NCBI GenBank assembly: GCA_025677835.1
Contig: JAIXMR010000064.1
Location: forward strand, 87,689 to 151,688
Reading direction: 5' to 3'
DNA length: 64,000 nt
DNA from: Sporodiniella umbellata
Lineage: Eukaryota; Mucoromycota; Mucoromycetes; Mucorales; Rhizopodaceae
In this document: positions 34,401 through 45,768 of the stretch, piece after piece
Layout of the letters: every line of letters starts with the position of its first letter
How positions within the stretch are numbered: the stretch's first letter is position 1
Notes under the pieces: model-generated
Databases searched by the model: none
The model's input: only the letters and a program-made list of their open reading frames with translations
What the model was told of the DNA's origin: nothing
Program-made: the position numbers and the translations under genes

Positions 34401-37400
34401 TGATACTGTTTCTTGAGACTCTGTAAAATAAGTCTCTACCAACTTCAGTGTCGGATTTTTTCTCCTTGCTGTCAGTTTACATTTTGCCTTTGCATTCAGA
34501 TATTTTTTGTGAAACATGTTAAGCAAATGGGTTGAGGAGCAGTGACTACGATAAGTACCAAAAAACGTACTGATAAAGTTCTCCTCGTCCATCACTATTT
34601 TGGACACCAACTCTTGATCATTCTCTGGTAAGGATGTTGTATTCCATTGATCCTTGAGATCCTCCTGATACGGGTGTAGTTTAGTGACCAGGCAATCAAC
34701 TAAACAATCAAAACTCGCCCCTTTAATGTTCACTAACAATTCTGATTGGTTTGATGCATCAAGACTTTCTTTAAAATCCTTATCTACAAAAAATAGTATC
34801 GCTTGTTAATTCACCATTTGAAACATAAAGGCGGTGAAGACCAGTTTCTGCATATTACCTCGCTTGGAGTTTGAGGGGGAATCTAACAGATCTATCTCTT
34901 TCACGGAGAAACAGTCCTTCTTATTCCTTCTCAATAAGGCCGAGGCTTTAAACAACAGATCTCCATGGGAAACCACTAGATTCGAATCGGCTAGGCGAAG
35001 GCGCATTTGACTAGTGTTCATTTGGCTGACCTTTGAAGAGTTGATAGAACCCTGACGTCCAGCCCCAAACCCAAAACGACTGTGTAGAGACTTTAGAACA
35101 TCGTGCCGGCGTGAATCAACACTTGCTAGGGTAAGATCAATACTCGAGTAGAAATCGAGCGTTCTTCTTTTGAACCACTTTTTCTCTGTACTGTTAGAAC
35201 AGACTTCCTGAGCCGAGTTCTCGGTGTCTTGAATTTCGTTTTCTCCCCTGAGCTCAGTACTGTTTTCAAATAGCGTGCAGTTGTCAAGTATTTTTGGAAA
35301 CTGGAGTGATGCATGAGAAGGGGGTAAAACATCGGTCGCAGGTTGATGAGGGCGAAATTTGTGATGTTCTAAGACTCGGCCAAAAATCCTAGGTTCGCAG
35401 GCTACAGATGCCTCCTGCAGGTATTTTAGATTATGGGGAGCAGAAGCAAGGTCCGTTACAGAAAGCTCAAAAAACAATTGAAGCGACCGAATGGCTAGGA
35501 TCTGTGTAGTTCTCACATCCCAGTGATTCGATTTTTGCTTCCACTGGTCTAGACTATTTCTGACCATGATATAAATCGTACGACATTCTTCAAAGTTGAC
35601 CACCTTTGGCCCTAACATCTTTGACGGATTTCTTTTTAGGCGATCAATAGTATGCCGAATTGTACCAAAAAAAGGAAGGCTATCAGGGTCGTTCAGGTGC
35701 AGCACCTCTGTATAGCGGCCGCATATTTCTTTTTCCCAGTTTTCTGACCAAAGGCTTTGATCAAATAGACCGTATTCAGCCAGGATCACAGTCCATTGAG
35801 TCTTGACTAACTGTACCATCGAACGATCTACAAGCTTCCAGGCCTCTCGAAGCCGGACTACACCGGCAGAACAGATACCCAAAGCCACTGCACACCAGCC
35901 GCTCATGTCTTTCAACTCGTAAAGTCGAATACCCACAAGAATCCATTGTTTAAGAATTCTAGCTCTCAGAAGAGCCCCCTCGGGCTGTTGAGAATCAATT
36001 AGCACATGGTTTCTTATCAGTTTTGTTAGAAAGTGAGGAGAAGAAGACGTAAATAGCAAGGAATTCAACATGTCCGCCATAGTTTGAGGTCGGGGCAAGT
36101 AAGACAATGGGTCTACAAGCGCCTGGCGATGTTTGACATGTTGGGAAAAATGAAACAAATATATCTGGTCTGCAAAGCTCTGAGGTGACAAAGTCAAAAA
36201 AAAAGCAGCTGTAAGTGAATTCACTGTTAGACTTGAAAGATCAATCCAATCGTCATCAACTGATTTTATCTGATCACTAGTTTTTGACGTCTCGGCATCG
36301 TTAGCTAGGAAAAAAATCGGAATGTGAGTAAAAAAAAAAAGGAAAGGGCAGAAAGGAGTAAATAACCTTAAAACGGATCTTACTTGTTTCATTCCCAGCA
36401 ACTTGTTTTGCATTTTCAGCTACTGTTGACAGAGCAAGTTCTTTTAAAGTCGAGGTATCCAAACTTGTGATACTGTCTATTATAGATATCATACCACTAG
36501 CAACATCTCCAATGACATCAAGGCCAAACTCTTTACACCACATAGTAAACAGGCTAAGTAATTGACCATCGAGTTTTGCTCCAAAATCAGAAACGATGGC
36601 TTGAATTTCATTCAAAACGATAGATCCCGTTGTAAAGCTGGAATAGTTGAGTAGAAAAACCCGCATGTAATCTCTGTCTTTAGTTAGTAAAAGCTCGTGA
36701 ATTAGAGCTGCTGCTGATCCTCCAACAATATCGATTCTGTGATCCGATTGGCAAGACCTGATGAGGTCAGGATGATACCTTTGCGCGGTATCGTAAGGCT
36801 TGCTTTCAAGATCCAAAGCGGTGCTAGTGTTGGAAGTTTGAATAGATGACTCAGGGCCACACCAGCCCGACAGGTTGCTGAAAAGGTCTTCCTCTATAGT
36901 ACAAGCCGGTTTCTTTTGCTGCCTTTGTCGAAGCGCCTGAGCCCAAGAAAGCCCTGAAGAATAGCTTTGGACTGCATAGATACCCAAAGGCTGATGATTC
37001 AAGGAGAGAGAAAACAAAAAACTATTATTAGAAAAAGTATCTGATTTTTGTGAGCTAAGCGATGAAGGAGTGGTAGGAGAATTGTCTAGGGTTGAATGAA
37101 TCTGGGAGATCTTGAGCTGTTCAATCGACAGCTGTTGGTGTATCTCCCATGGCTGTTTTATGCTGCTTTGGTAGCAAATATAAACATAGTCTTCATCCAG
37201 TACAAAATGTGCTGGCTTTTTTACCTCCATTGTAGATGGGTAAAGTTCAACTAGTGTAATGCTGCAAAAAGCGCTGGTAGAGTTGGCAAAAACCTGTTGG
37301 GACTCTTGATTGAACTCGGAAAGAATAGTCTTGTTTGGTATAAAGCTGCAGTCAATAGAAGAAGATGCACTGATCGACGGAGAAGTAGTAGACGGAAAGA

Positions 37401-37875
37401 AAGATTTAAATGGTGACTCCGTATGTACCTTGAAAAGATAGAGTTTATGACCTCTAAGAATTACTTTATACAGCTTCCAATCTTTGTCTGTTTTTGATTG
37501 TTTCTGGACCGGTTGAAAGTCCATCTTTTTGAACAGATAGCCTTCCCTGATCACTATCAAACTTGCTCTTTTTTCTATTTTATCGTCTCGGTTACGTCTG
37601 CTTGGCATCAATTGATTCGAACGAGTAATCAAAGATTCCATAGCCATCATTGATACTGGCCGTTGAGGCTTACGCTTCTGGTGAGTATGAGAGCTATGGA
37701 GTTCGTCAAAAGATTTCGATGGAGCTTTGACTGTATTGGATTCATCATCCAACACTTCCTTTTTGTCAGCTTGGAATAACCGGTTTTTTATGAAATTGAA
37801 AGTGTTACTGTTACTACGAATATTTTCTCCAGTTTGGTTTGTTGAGTTCATGTTTTTTGATCTTTTTAGTTTCAT
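31493..37875 (-). CDS. BEM2: BEM2-type Rho GTPase-activating protein with RasGEF-like region
   Basis: Large multidomain RhoGAP for polarity and cytoskeleton control, 2037 aa, close to yeast Bem2 (2167 aa). Five exons: 37875-36384, 36304-34859, 34783-31940, 31883-31778, 31718-31493. Order: disordered N-terminus; a PH-like domain near 105-300 (REGYLFKKMDFQPVQKQSKT, DKDWKLYKVILRGHKLYLF); a RasGEF-like region near 515-770 (LTVNSLTAAFFLTLSPQSFA, GCAVALGICSAGV-like helices, FGTIRHTIDRLKR); an N-terminal-RasGEF-like segment near 995; a second PH near 1700-1790 (DFVFRVVTEEGGQYLFQGMN); and RhoGAP near 1809-2000, with arginine finger in EEVGIYRVAGTGSIV and AIVFGPTLLQP. Whether the RasGEF-like part is catalytically active is doubtful, as in yeast. 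The N-terminal ATG starts a Lys/Asn-rich leader; a short in-frame alternative is M9. Confidence 0.88.
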
Positions 37876-38967
37876 GTTTTTTTTTATCTCCCCTTTTAAT
37901 CAGAAAGGCAAAGGATATTATTATATAAAAAAATAGGACGTTAAAAAAAAATAAGGGAAATAAAAAAAGAAGGAATAAAGAAAGCCCCACTTCTTTTTTC
38001 TTTCACTTTCTCTCTTGCGATCTTTTCCCTCATCTTTCCTCTTTTTCAGCCTGTCTTTATTTATATATATCTGTCTCCCTCATAAACTCCCTTACTCCTC
38101 TTTTTTTATGATTTGGGGCGTTTATGTTTATTGTTACTTTGGTAAACTGTAGCAAATATTTCATCATAAAACAAAGAAAACAATACATAGTTTTTCTTGA
38201 TAACAAAAAATTGTATTTAAAGAATCTTTTTGGTTTTTTTATCCTGTATTCTTGATTAGATCAGACAGAGGGAGAAACAAGGTACACGTCTCCTTAGCAT
38301 CAAGACATAGATATGTTTACTATTGCTTCTATATATTTTAAGGAGGGCAAGCTCTTTGGGTATTTATTCAGAGACCGCAAGTCTAAAAAAGCACAAAAGT
38401 AAGATCTATAATGACTAACCGATATTTTATGATAGTAAAGAGGGGGTCAAGGGCTGTTGTTATTTTACTTTTTCTTTGTTTATTTGGGCAACCACTATCA
38501 ACATATGCGGTATTATTTTAGTATTGTTGTTATTGCTTGCTTTTTTCAGGGAAGGCAGATAGATACTCCTGCACTCGTAAGGTCACGGTCATAAATTGTA
38601 CCTTTACAGGAGACCTTATAAAATAAAGAAAGCAGAAAAGTACTATTAACAATTTCTGTCATTTTGTGTTTGTTTGTTTAGCGACACTAAACAAGGTGAA
38701 TACTGCACGAGTACTTACTAGCATACAAAGTAGAAAAAAGCAAAAACAAAAAACTACTCTGTTTGTACTGTGCCGTGTATACATAAAAAAAAAAGTCGAC
38801 GATGTCATTCTCGTTTTATTTTAAAAAAAGGAAAAAACAAACTGTTACGCAAGTATACACAACGATCAACTATTTTATTAGAAAGCAGAGCAGCTACAAT
38901 TTTTACCACCACATAGCCAGGGACAATTATAACTAAGCTGATAGAGTCTCTGCTATACAACTGTAGG
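37876..38967. other. BEM2 promoter region and PRS 3' flank
   Basis: About 1.1 kb between two minus-strand genes. The part nearest BEM2 is strongly pyrimidine/purine-skewed (about 37930-38110: A-rich then CTTTCTCTC-type), a likely core promoter and leader. No gene or clear element is recognised. Confidence 0.5.
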
Positions 38968-40474
38968 CTACTCCACATGGTTGAATAAATAGCTGACACT
39001 TTCTCCTTTATGCTACATTTAAAAAGAAAGTTGGGAATAAGCAGTCAATAAACTTTTCTTACATATATATATATCTTTACCGCTCTTCTAACAGCTTCAG
39101 CAAATGTTTTAGAAATATCGATAACCACCAATTTAGTTGATTGACACAATTTTTCTTTTGATATAGGATATGTATTGGTGACTATCACTTTATATATACT
39201 ATCACAGGCTTCTATTTTTTGTACAGCATCTCCACTGAGTAATCCGTGAGTAGCAAGAATATAAACTTTGTCTGCTTGACATTTCTTTTTCAAGTGAATG
39301 GCTGCATCTATAAATGTGCCTACATTATCTATAATATCATCCTTGTTTTCAAATATACATAATTAATAAGGACTCTTTTTTTTTTTGAAGCATCATTTAC
39401 TGTCAAAAAAGCTGGCTTGCCTTTTACATCCCCTACCAAAGTAATTGTGCTTTGACCGTCTTTGTCCGGAACAATACTGACCACGGTACTAATATCACTC
39501 CCGTTATGACCCAACTCATTTAAAGAGGAGATGGATGCAGTCAAATCTTGATTTGTTTTAAAGCATGTATCTTCAGAAATACTTTGATCTGGTAAAGGCA
39601 TACCACTATAAGGTCTATTATGTCCTTGAGGACCAAGACGCGTTCTGTCTTTGTGAATCAAGGCAAAGTCTAAACGAAGTGAATCAGCCAATGAGGTGAC
39701 CCTAAAAAACACACACACACGTATGTGTATGTTAGTTTTAAGCTATAAAGAATTATATACCTCTTGGCTCCACCTGCGTTCTTGGATACAATCACACTGT
39801 TCTGCCAATTCGGGACATTTTCTGTAATCCAACGCGAAATGGCGGGTTCAGCGTATAGATTATCAACAGGGCTTTTAAAAAACCCTTGCATTTGTGAAGC
39901 GTGCAAATCCATTGTCTTTGGTTGACTTTAGTACCCAAAAAAACAAAATCAAAGTATGCTTACAATAATATGATCAGCGCCAGCAACTGCCAGCATATTA
40001 GCTATCACTATATAAAATAGAAAAAAAAGTTTGATTTAGTAAGAAGGGAAAAAAATTTTGGGTAGATAAAAGCTATACTTACATTTGGCTGTAATGGCTG
40101 TTCTTCCTTTTCGTTTACTTTGCTTTGAATAAGGAAAATATGGAATGACAGCAACAACCCGACCTCCAGACCCAATACGTGCTGCTTGAATCATGATACA
40201 AAGTTCAATAACAGCATCATTCATATCTTCGGATCCTGACTGTATAATAAATACATTTTCACCACGTACTGACTCCACTGTATATGTAAATAAGTTTTAC
40301 TGTGATTCTCAAAAAAAAAAAAAAAACCACTAAATACTTGCAAATCTTAACATTGGTTTCTCGATTACTAAACTTATTCAATGTACAACCAGAGAGTGGA
40401 ATACCCAGTTTTTCACTAACAAGTTTTGAAAATTCTGGATGAGAAGATCCAGCCAACAGTTTGATATCGCGCAT
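38968..40474 (-). CDS. PRS1: Ribose-phosphate pyrophosphokinase with internal insertion (PRS1 type)
   Basis: Makes PRPP from ribose-5-phosphate and ATP for purine, pyrimidine, His and Trp synthesis. Seven exons: 40474-40342, 40277-40083, 40007-39964, 39915-39761, 39701-39401, 39341-39081, 39012-38968; 377 aa. Motifs: [75 protein letters not shown], and the PRPP loop near DDIIDNVGT (usual form VDDMADTCGT). A ~55-residue Ser/Asp-rich insertion ([20 protein letters not shown] ...) precedes [14 protein letters not shown], matching the non-homologous region of yeast Prs1/Prs5, so this may be the regulatory rather than the minimal subunit. Intron 1 has a GC donor (T|GCAAGT) and restores NVKI-L-ESVRG. 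Exon 3 is 44 nt. Mutated-looking catalytic loop residues are a caution about activity. Confidence 0.9.
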
Positions 40475-40596
40475 TGTAAAATATCAAAAAAGAAAAAAGA
40501 AAAATAAAATAAAAAAAAAAAAACAGTTTAGGGTTATTTTTTCCGATGTCAATTAGTCACTTTACTGGCCACTTTTCTTAAATCGCTTTTTTGAAC

Positions 40597-41455
40597 ATGC
40601 TTACTGACCGCTTTCCAGAAAACCAATGGGCCTCACTCTAAAATCAACAGATTGAGTGCTAATCTTGGTGAGAAACAAATAGTAGTCAAGTTAGCTCCTT
40701 GCTTAAGTATTGATTCTATTTTATTTTTTACAAAATTTTGAAAGGAAAGGACTCCTTTGCAAGACTTGATTACCGTATGCGTCAAGATTTCTGTGTCATT
40801 TATTGAGTGGCGTTTAAATTTGGGCTTGACGATCGATCAAAGATCTTTCAATAGGCTCAATGTCTGGAAAACAAAGAAGTAAGCTTTTATAAATAAGTTC
40901 AGAAGATTTGTATATTGGAAACACTTTTTTCAAAAAAAAAAAAAAAAAAAGCTATAGGGACTAATCTTGTGTTGATTCTTACAGCAAAGTCAAGGCTTAC
41001 AGTGAAGTGATCGACTATGATCTTCAACGCCCAGAACAAAGTGTAGCTACTAACAAAATGAATAGCAGTTTTTTTTAAAAAAAAAAAGATTTTAGGAAGA
41101 GTTTACTAGCATCGGAAACACTCTATTTTATTGAATTGTGTTACTCTTCGATAGATCAATCTCTTGAACCAACATACATGTTTTCACTTTGGGAAGAATT
41201 TTTTTTTTTGGCGAAGCCGTACTACAAAAGTTGAAGCACTGCCAAATTTTTCCAACAGGGTTGTTGCTGGTATTTTAAATGCCTTCTTTATTTCTTTGAG
41301 CATTTCTATAATCATTGTCAACAACGATGTTGTTGCTGCTTTGAGTATAAGTTGGTTTGTAACAGAGCTCTATATATACATTTCAACTCGTTGTTTTAGA
41401 GCACTTGAACATTTGATTAACGAAAAAACACCCAAAAAAAAAAAAAAAAGATAGC
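40597..41455 (+). pseudogene. Unidentified decayed-looking or unresolved spliced locus
   Basis: Several coding-like pieces on the plus strand cannot be joined into one convincing frame. ATG 40597 (MLTDRFPENQWASL) stops at once; overlapping frames read KDSFARLDYRMRQDFCVIY and SVSFIEWRLNLGLTIDQRSF, then RLNVWKTK to a GTAAGC donor near 40879. After a TTACAG acceptor near 40983 comes VKAYSEVIDYDLQRPEQSVA; further on TLYFIELCYSSIDQSLEPTY and a hydrophobic stretch, AGILNAFFISLSISIIIVNN. Plausible splice sites mixed with in-frame stops suggest a degraded gene, or a real one whose introns I have misplaced. No family is recognised. The head-to-head start is about 120 bp from the PRS start. Confidence 0.3.
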
Positions 41456-42335
41456 TGTTTAAGCAACGAACTAATCTGGTTACTATTTATTTATCACCAA
41501 GCTTAGCGTTAATTTTAGCCAAAAACAAAATACAACTATTTAAGAAAGTCTTTTAGCTCGAAAAGTCAAAGACTATATCGGTCTCATATAATATGATCTA
41601 TTAGGTTATTAAAGTTCTGTTTATATGTTTTTTTTATAAACAATATATTAATCTAATATACATATAAAGAGGCAGTGATGATAAGCCAAGATAGATCTAA
41701 ATACTGATGTTTAAGAGGTATCATGTACTCCTAAGTGACATTTGACTTTTTCAGTGTCGTATCGGGTGAAAGATAAGAAGTTTATAGATGGGGTACAGTG
41801 AAAAATAGATATAACGCAGATTGCTATTGAGAAATTCATAGTTCAGTTGTAGAAATATATATACATTTGACCAATATTTGTCACTAGAGCTAGCATAGTT
41901 GGTTTTGGCTGTTTCTCATAAGTGGTATCAAGAAGAAACAGAAAGCCATACCCAAAAAAAAAAAAAAAAAAAGAACGAATTTGTGTTCAGGTGTTAGTTT
42001 AAATACAAAGCTGATAAACGACTTAAAAGGTGCATTGCTTTTTTATTTTATTTTAGGGAAAATGGTACTGGTTGGGGTATATAAAGAGTATAAGTATTTC
42101 GTATGTTGATTGTATTAATAGATTAATACCGAAACGGCAACTGTTTCCCTTTTTATTATCACTAATACAAAATAAAGGAACATAAAAAGGGTTTTCTTAA
42201 AGAAAAATAGCCAAAAGGTATGAGAATGAAACAAATAAGGAGAATATTTTACCATGTATACAAGCCATCCTATATGAATTAAGAATTTAATTAATATGTT
42301 TTTGTTCAGAAAAAAAAAATTAGGGGGAGAAAGAT
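41456..42335. other. Spacer, no gene seen
   Basis: AT-rich DNA between the unidentified plus-strand locus and the orphan gene, with A runs at about 41953-41972. No open frame with meaningful composition is seen. Confidence 0.5.
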
Positions 42336-42989
42336 TTATTGTTTAGTTTGACAAAACGTAAAAACTCTTTTGACACGTAATGTGAGAGCTCTTCCTTTAT
42401 CTTTTAATTTTATGACAGGTCGAACTTCTACGATATCTTTTGTATGTTTAGAATGAATCAGGGTAGGTAATGCAGAAGAAGCGTGTGTGTTGAGTTTGGC
42501 CAAGAACAGACTGGTACGTTTACCAATAGAAAGTCTCTTTGTTTGTTCTAAATCAGATGTAACACAAGAATGACGCCGAGAAAACTCAGGGTAAGATTGG
42601 CTTGCTTCCTGATCAAGTTTTTCAAGTAGTTCAGATCTGATGTTGTCATCAGCCACTGTGTTTCTTCTCATTTTAAGCTGTAGAGAATTTGTGATTTGTT
42701 CATGACCTGAGCTGTCAAAAGAAGTAGATGATGATGATGATAATGATGTGGAAGGTAGATGTTTGTTGTCTTGTTTTTTGGCCTTTATTAAATCAGGTAT
42801 CGTACTTGGATGGCCTTCTTCCGGTGCTGACGAATCTGTCAGCTGACTTACATTGATATTGGGTGAATAGACTGGAATGGATCTACTTGGGCTGGAACAA
42901 GGTCTGAATTTCATAGAGAATTCATAAATATCCTTTTGGTTTTTTTCATTTAGATCAGTATTTTCTGAAAGCTTATGATTTGTGTCCAT
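42336..42989 (-). CDS. Orphan Ser-rich protein with basophilic kinase-type motifs
   Basis: I do not recognise this protein. A single exon from ATG 42989 to the stop at 42336 encodes 217 aa. It is hydrophilic and Ser/Thr/Lys-rich with no membrane segment or clear fold; a serine run (SLSSSSSTSFDSSG) sits near 85. Four basic-directed Ser/Thr sites stand out: MRRNTVADD, SRRHSCVTSD, KRLSIGK and GKRTSLF, matching the PKA-type RRxS/T or KRxS pattern. The C-terminal third is strongly basic (LKDKGRALTLRVKRVF). An intact frame over 650 bp with few rare residues supports a real gene. A cAMP/PKA-regulated role is a guess from the motifs alone. Confidence 0.6.
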   Translation of the reverse strand: MDTNHKLSENTDLNEKNQKDIYEFSMKFRPCSSPSRSIPVYSPNINVSQLTDSSAPEEGHPSTIPDLIKAKKQDNKHLPSTSLSSSSSTSFDSSGHEQITNSLQLKMRRNTVADDNIRSELLEKLDQEASQSYPEFSRRHSCVTSDLEQTKRLSIGKRTSLFLAKLNTHASSALPTLIHSKHTKDIVEVRPVIKLKDKGRALTLRVKRVFTFCQTKQ

Positions 42990-43366
42990 TATTCACAAAG
43001 ACCGGATAATTTAGTGAAATGAAAGTCTAGTTCATATGTATAGATTTTGGCTGTCAGCACACCTACTCTTATATTGATTACGCCTTACAAATTACAATCA
43101 AAACAAACAAAAAAGTAAGAAGAAAAAGAAAAATAATAACAATAACAATAATAAACCAAATAAGCTATTTTCTCCCTTCTCTTAATATTTACATTTATTC
43201 ATTTTTTCCAGATATTATTAACAAAAATAAGCTGGCCTTTGATATTTAAAATTCGGTTCCTTTTATAAAAAGAAAGAGAGGTAGTCAAATGTGTGTATAA
43301 ATACTTTTATATATAAAAAAAAGAAGAAACAATAACTCTTTTCGCATAAACAGATATTATAAACAG

Positions 43367-43429
<63 letters not shown>

Positions 43430-44117
43430 TTAACCTTCAACAGCTTCTCCTACAAAAGCAGTCATATGATACTCCAGCCAAATAAACACTGTGTTATGTA
43501 AGCCCCGCATCCCCTTTTCCATCTCACGTCATCTATTTGAGACTGATCGGCATCTTAGTCTTTTGAAAAAAAAAAAAAGGCATTGATTTGTCAACTCGAT
43601 TAGTCTCTTTCTGACAACACATATTTTTTTATTGAATCGAAAAAAAAAAGAGGGGGGGGGGGTGAGGAAGCAAAGAGAAAAGAGCATACCCTCTTAAAGT
43701 AGTAAAAAGACTTTATAGTACTTTGCTCCATAGGCTAAAGCCTGCCTATTGTGCGTATTCTTCTTTTTGTTTTTTTTAAAAGGCTTTTCTATATTTAAAG
43801 AGAAAGGATCCTATTTAAACACTTCCCCACATCTTTCCCCTTAGAATTGCATATCAAAGCATGACCCAATCAGCTGCTTTTTTATTGTGATTGTTTACTT
43901 ACGATTTGTTATAAAGCTGCAAGACACAACTATAAACCACTCTGAGGGATGGGTGCAGGTGAGATTAAAGAAAAAAAGCCCCCGTCTAACCAGAAGTTTC
44001 CTTGGTAAACGTTATCAATGATAACAATAAAAAAAAAATGCTGTAAACCAATTTCCTGTTAAAAAAATAAAAGCCGGCTTTTGTTTTATTTTACTGCTTT
44101 GCAGTATATTTTTGGGC

Positions 44118-44148
<31 letters not shown>

Positions 44149-44234
44149 CAGGTGGAATTTTAATATGAGTTTAGTAAAAAGTTTTTTTTTTTTTTTTTCT
44201 AATTTTTATTTTCTTTTGGGTAAAGAATGCATAG
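42990..44234. other. Divergent promoter region with simple repeats
   Basis: Between the orphan gene (-) and the JMJD4-type gene (+). Besides the TC tract it has an A-rich/G-rich stretch at about 43640-43663 and a 30-T run at 44119-44148, with a second T run at about 44182-44198 just upstream of the JMJD4 start. TTTTTTCAG after the 30-T run and the AG further on could be acceptors of a leader intron. No other gene is seen. Confidence 0.5.
43369..43420. repeat. (TC)n microsatellite, about 26 units
   Basis: A perfect 52-bp CT/TC run followed by ten T. It lies about 380 bp upstream of the orphan minus-strand gene and 815 bp upstream of the JMJD4-type gene. Such tracts can act as GAGA-type promoter elements; no direct evidence here. 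Confidence 0.9.
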
Positions 44235-45435
44235 ATGAGTGCAACAAATGTGGCTCGTTACGACCGAGTTGTTGAATATCAAGAATTTCTTGAGAAACAT
44301 TTGATTCCCAACACACCTGCTCTTTTTAGTGCAGCTTTCACCCATCATTGGAAAGCAAGGAAAGAATGGGTTGTGCCTAACCCGGATACTTCGGACTCTA
44401 GTCCCAAAAGCCTGCCCAACTTTGATTTACTTTTGTCGCGTTTTGGGGAAGCCCAAGTGCCTATCGCATGCTGCCATAAAAGACATTTTAGCGATCAAGA
44501 ACGGACGACCATGTCTTTTAAACAGTTTTGTGAATTCTGGTGTTTGAATGGGTCTTCGTCAGGTTACTATTTAAAAGATTGGCACTTTGTCAAAGCTTTT
44601 CCAAAAGAAGAAGCCTATCAGGTACCCGACTTATTCCAAGGTTTTGTACATAATTATGGTCAAGAACGCTGTCTCTAAAAGTACGTGTATAGACGATTGG
44701 CTTAATGCTTATTGGCTTCATACGAGTGATGACGACGACTATCGATTTTCGTATATGGGAGAACATGGCACGTTTACACCAATGCATACCGATGTCTATC
44801 GATCCTATTCTTGGTCGAGCAATATCTGTGGTATCAAAAAATGGACCTTGTTTGCTCCTGATCAAGAAGAGAATCTAAAGGATGATCTAGGCAATCTCGT
44901 GTATGACATTCGGCAGGTTGATCTTACTGTATTTACTCGGTTCCAACAAGCGCAAGGAACAGTGGTCTACCAGAAAGACGGAGAGACCTTATTTGTACCT
45001 TCGGGCTGGTTTCATCAGGTGGAAAATATAGGGGCCACGATCTCCATCAACCATAACTGGTGTAACACAACCAACCTTCATCTCACCCTGGCGTCGTTGT
45101 GCAAAGACCATGAGGATGTTCAAAAGGCCATTGAGGATCTAAAGGATGAAATGTCACCTCAGGAATTCACAGACGAATGTCAAAAGTTGCTTATGATGCA
45201 TAGTGGTTGGAACTGGGCCACCTTTCTTTCTATCCTTCATCACAACACACTTTACAGCATTCAGAAATCAAAACACCAACCCGACCCACAGTCTCAGTTT
45301 GCCCAGGTCAGAAAAGTCATGGAACGGTGGCAGCAGAAAGAAGGAAAGGCATTGATGCATTATTTCGAGAGGGATTCCGTCTTGAATCAAAAATACCTTG
45401 AACTGCTGTCTGTTCTGCAAAAAGCACTCGAGTGA
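44235..45435 (+). CDS. JMJD4: JmjC-domain 2-oxoglutarate/Fe(II) oxygenase, JMJD4 type
   Basis: JMJD4 enzymes hydroxylate a lysine in the termination factor eRF1 in animals, in the cytosol; the same role here is inferred. Exons 44235-44640 and 44693-45435 (52-bp intron, phase 1) give 382 aa. The intron choice rebuilds VPDLFQDDWLNAYW, the family's pre-JmjC motif. Iron ligands: HTD at about 167-169 in GTFTPMHTDVYRSYSWSSNI and the distal His at about 243 in TLFVPSGWFHQVENIG; GIKKWTLFAPDQEE and SINHNWCN follow as expected. The N-terminus (RVVEYQEFLEKHLIPNTPAL) and the helical C-terminus also fit JMJD4. A plain histone demethylase is unlikely since no PHD, Tudor or JmjN module is present. Budding yeast has no clear orthologue, so this supports an early-diverging fungus. 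Confidence 0.88.
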
Positions 45436-45718
45436 AAAAAAAAAAAAAACTAAGAAATGTGTCGTCTCAAACCATGTGTGACACACCCAAACAAAAACAT
45501 TGAAAAACAAAACAGATACCCTACATATGTGAAGGTGGGAAATCTGTGTTTTAAGTGTTCAGCATGACAATCTACCATTTAAATCTTTCAGCAGCATAGT
45601 TTGACAATCTCTTATTTCTTTGACTTTTATCATTAGTTTCCCGATTTGTGGTTGAACAATGCGTAGAAAGAAATAAAAGGCTGATGCGTTTTTTTCTTGT
45701 AATTTTTTTTTCTTTTTT

Positions 45719-45749
<31 letters not shown>

Positions 45750-45768
45750 GTTGTATTGAGTGAGAAAG
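45436..45768. other. Spacer with 26-T run before F-box gene
   Basis: About 330 bp between two plus-strand genes. It ends in a T-rich leader with a 26-T run at 45723-45748, 20 bp before the F-box ATG. No gene is recognised. Confidence 0.6.
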
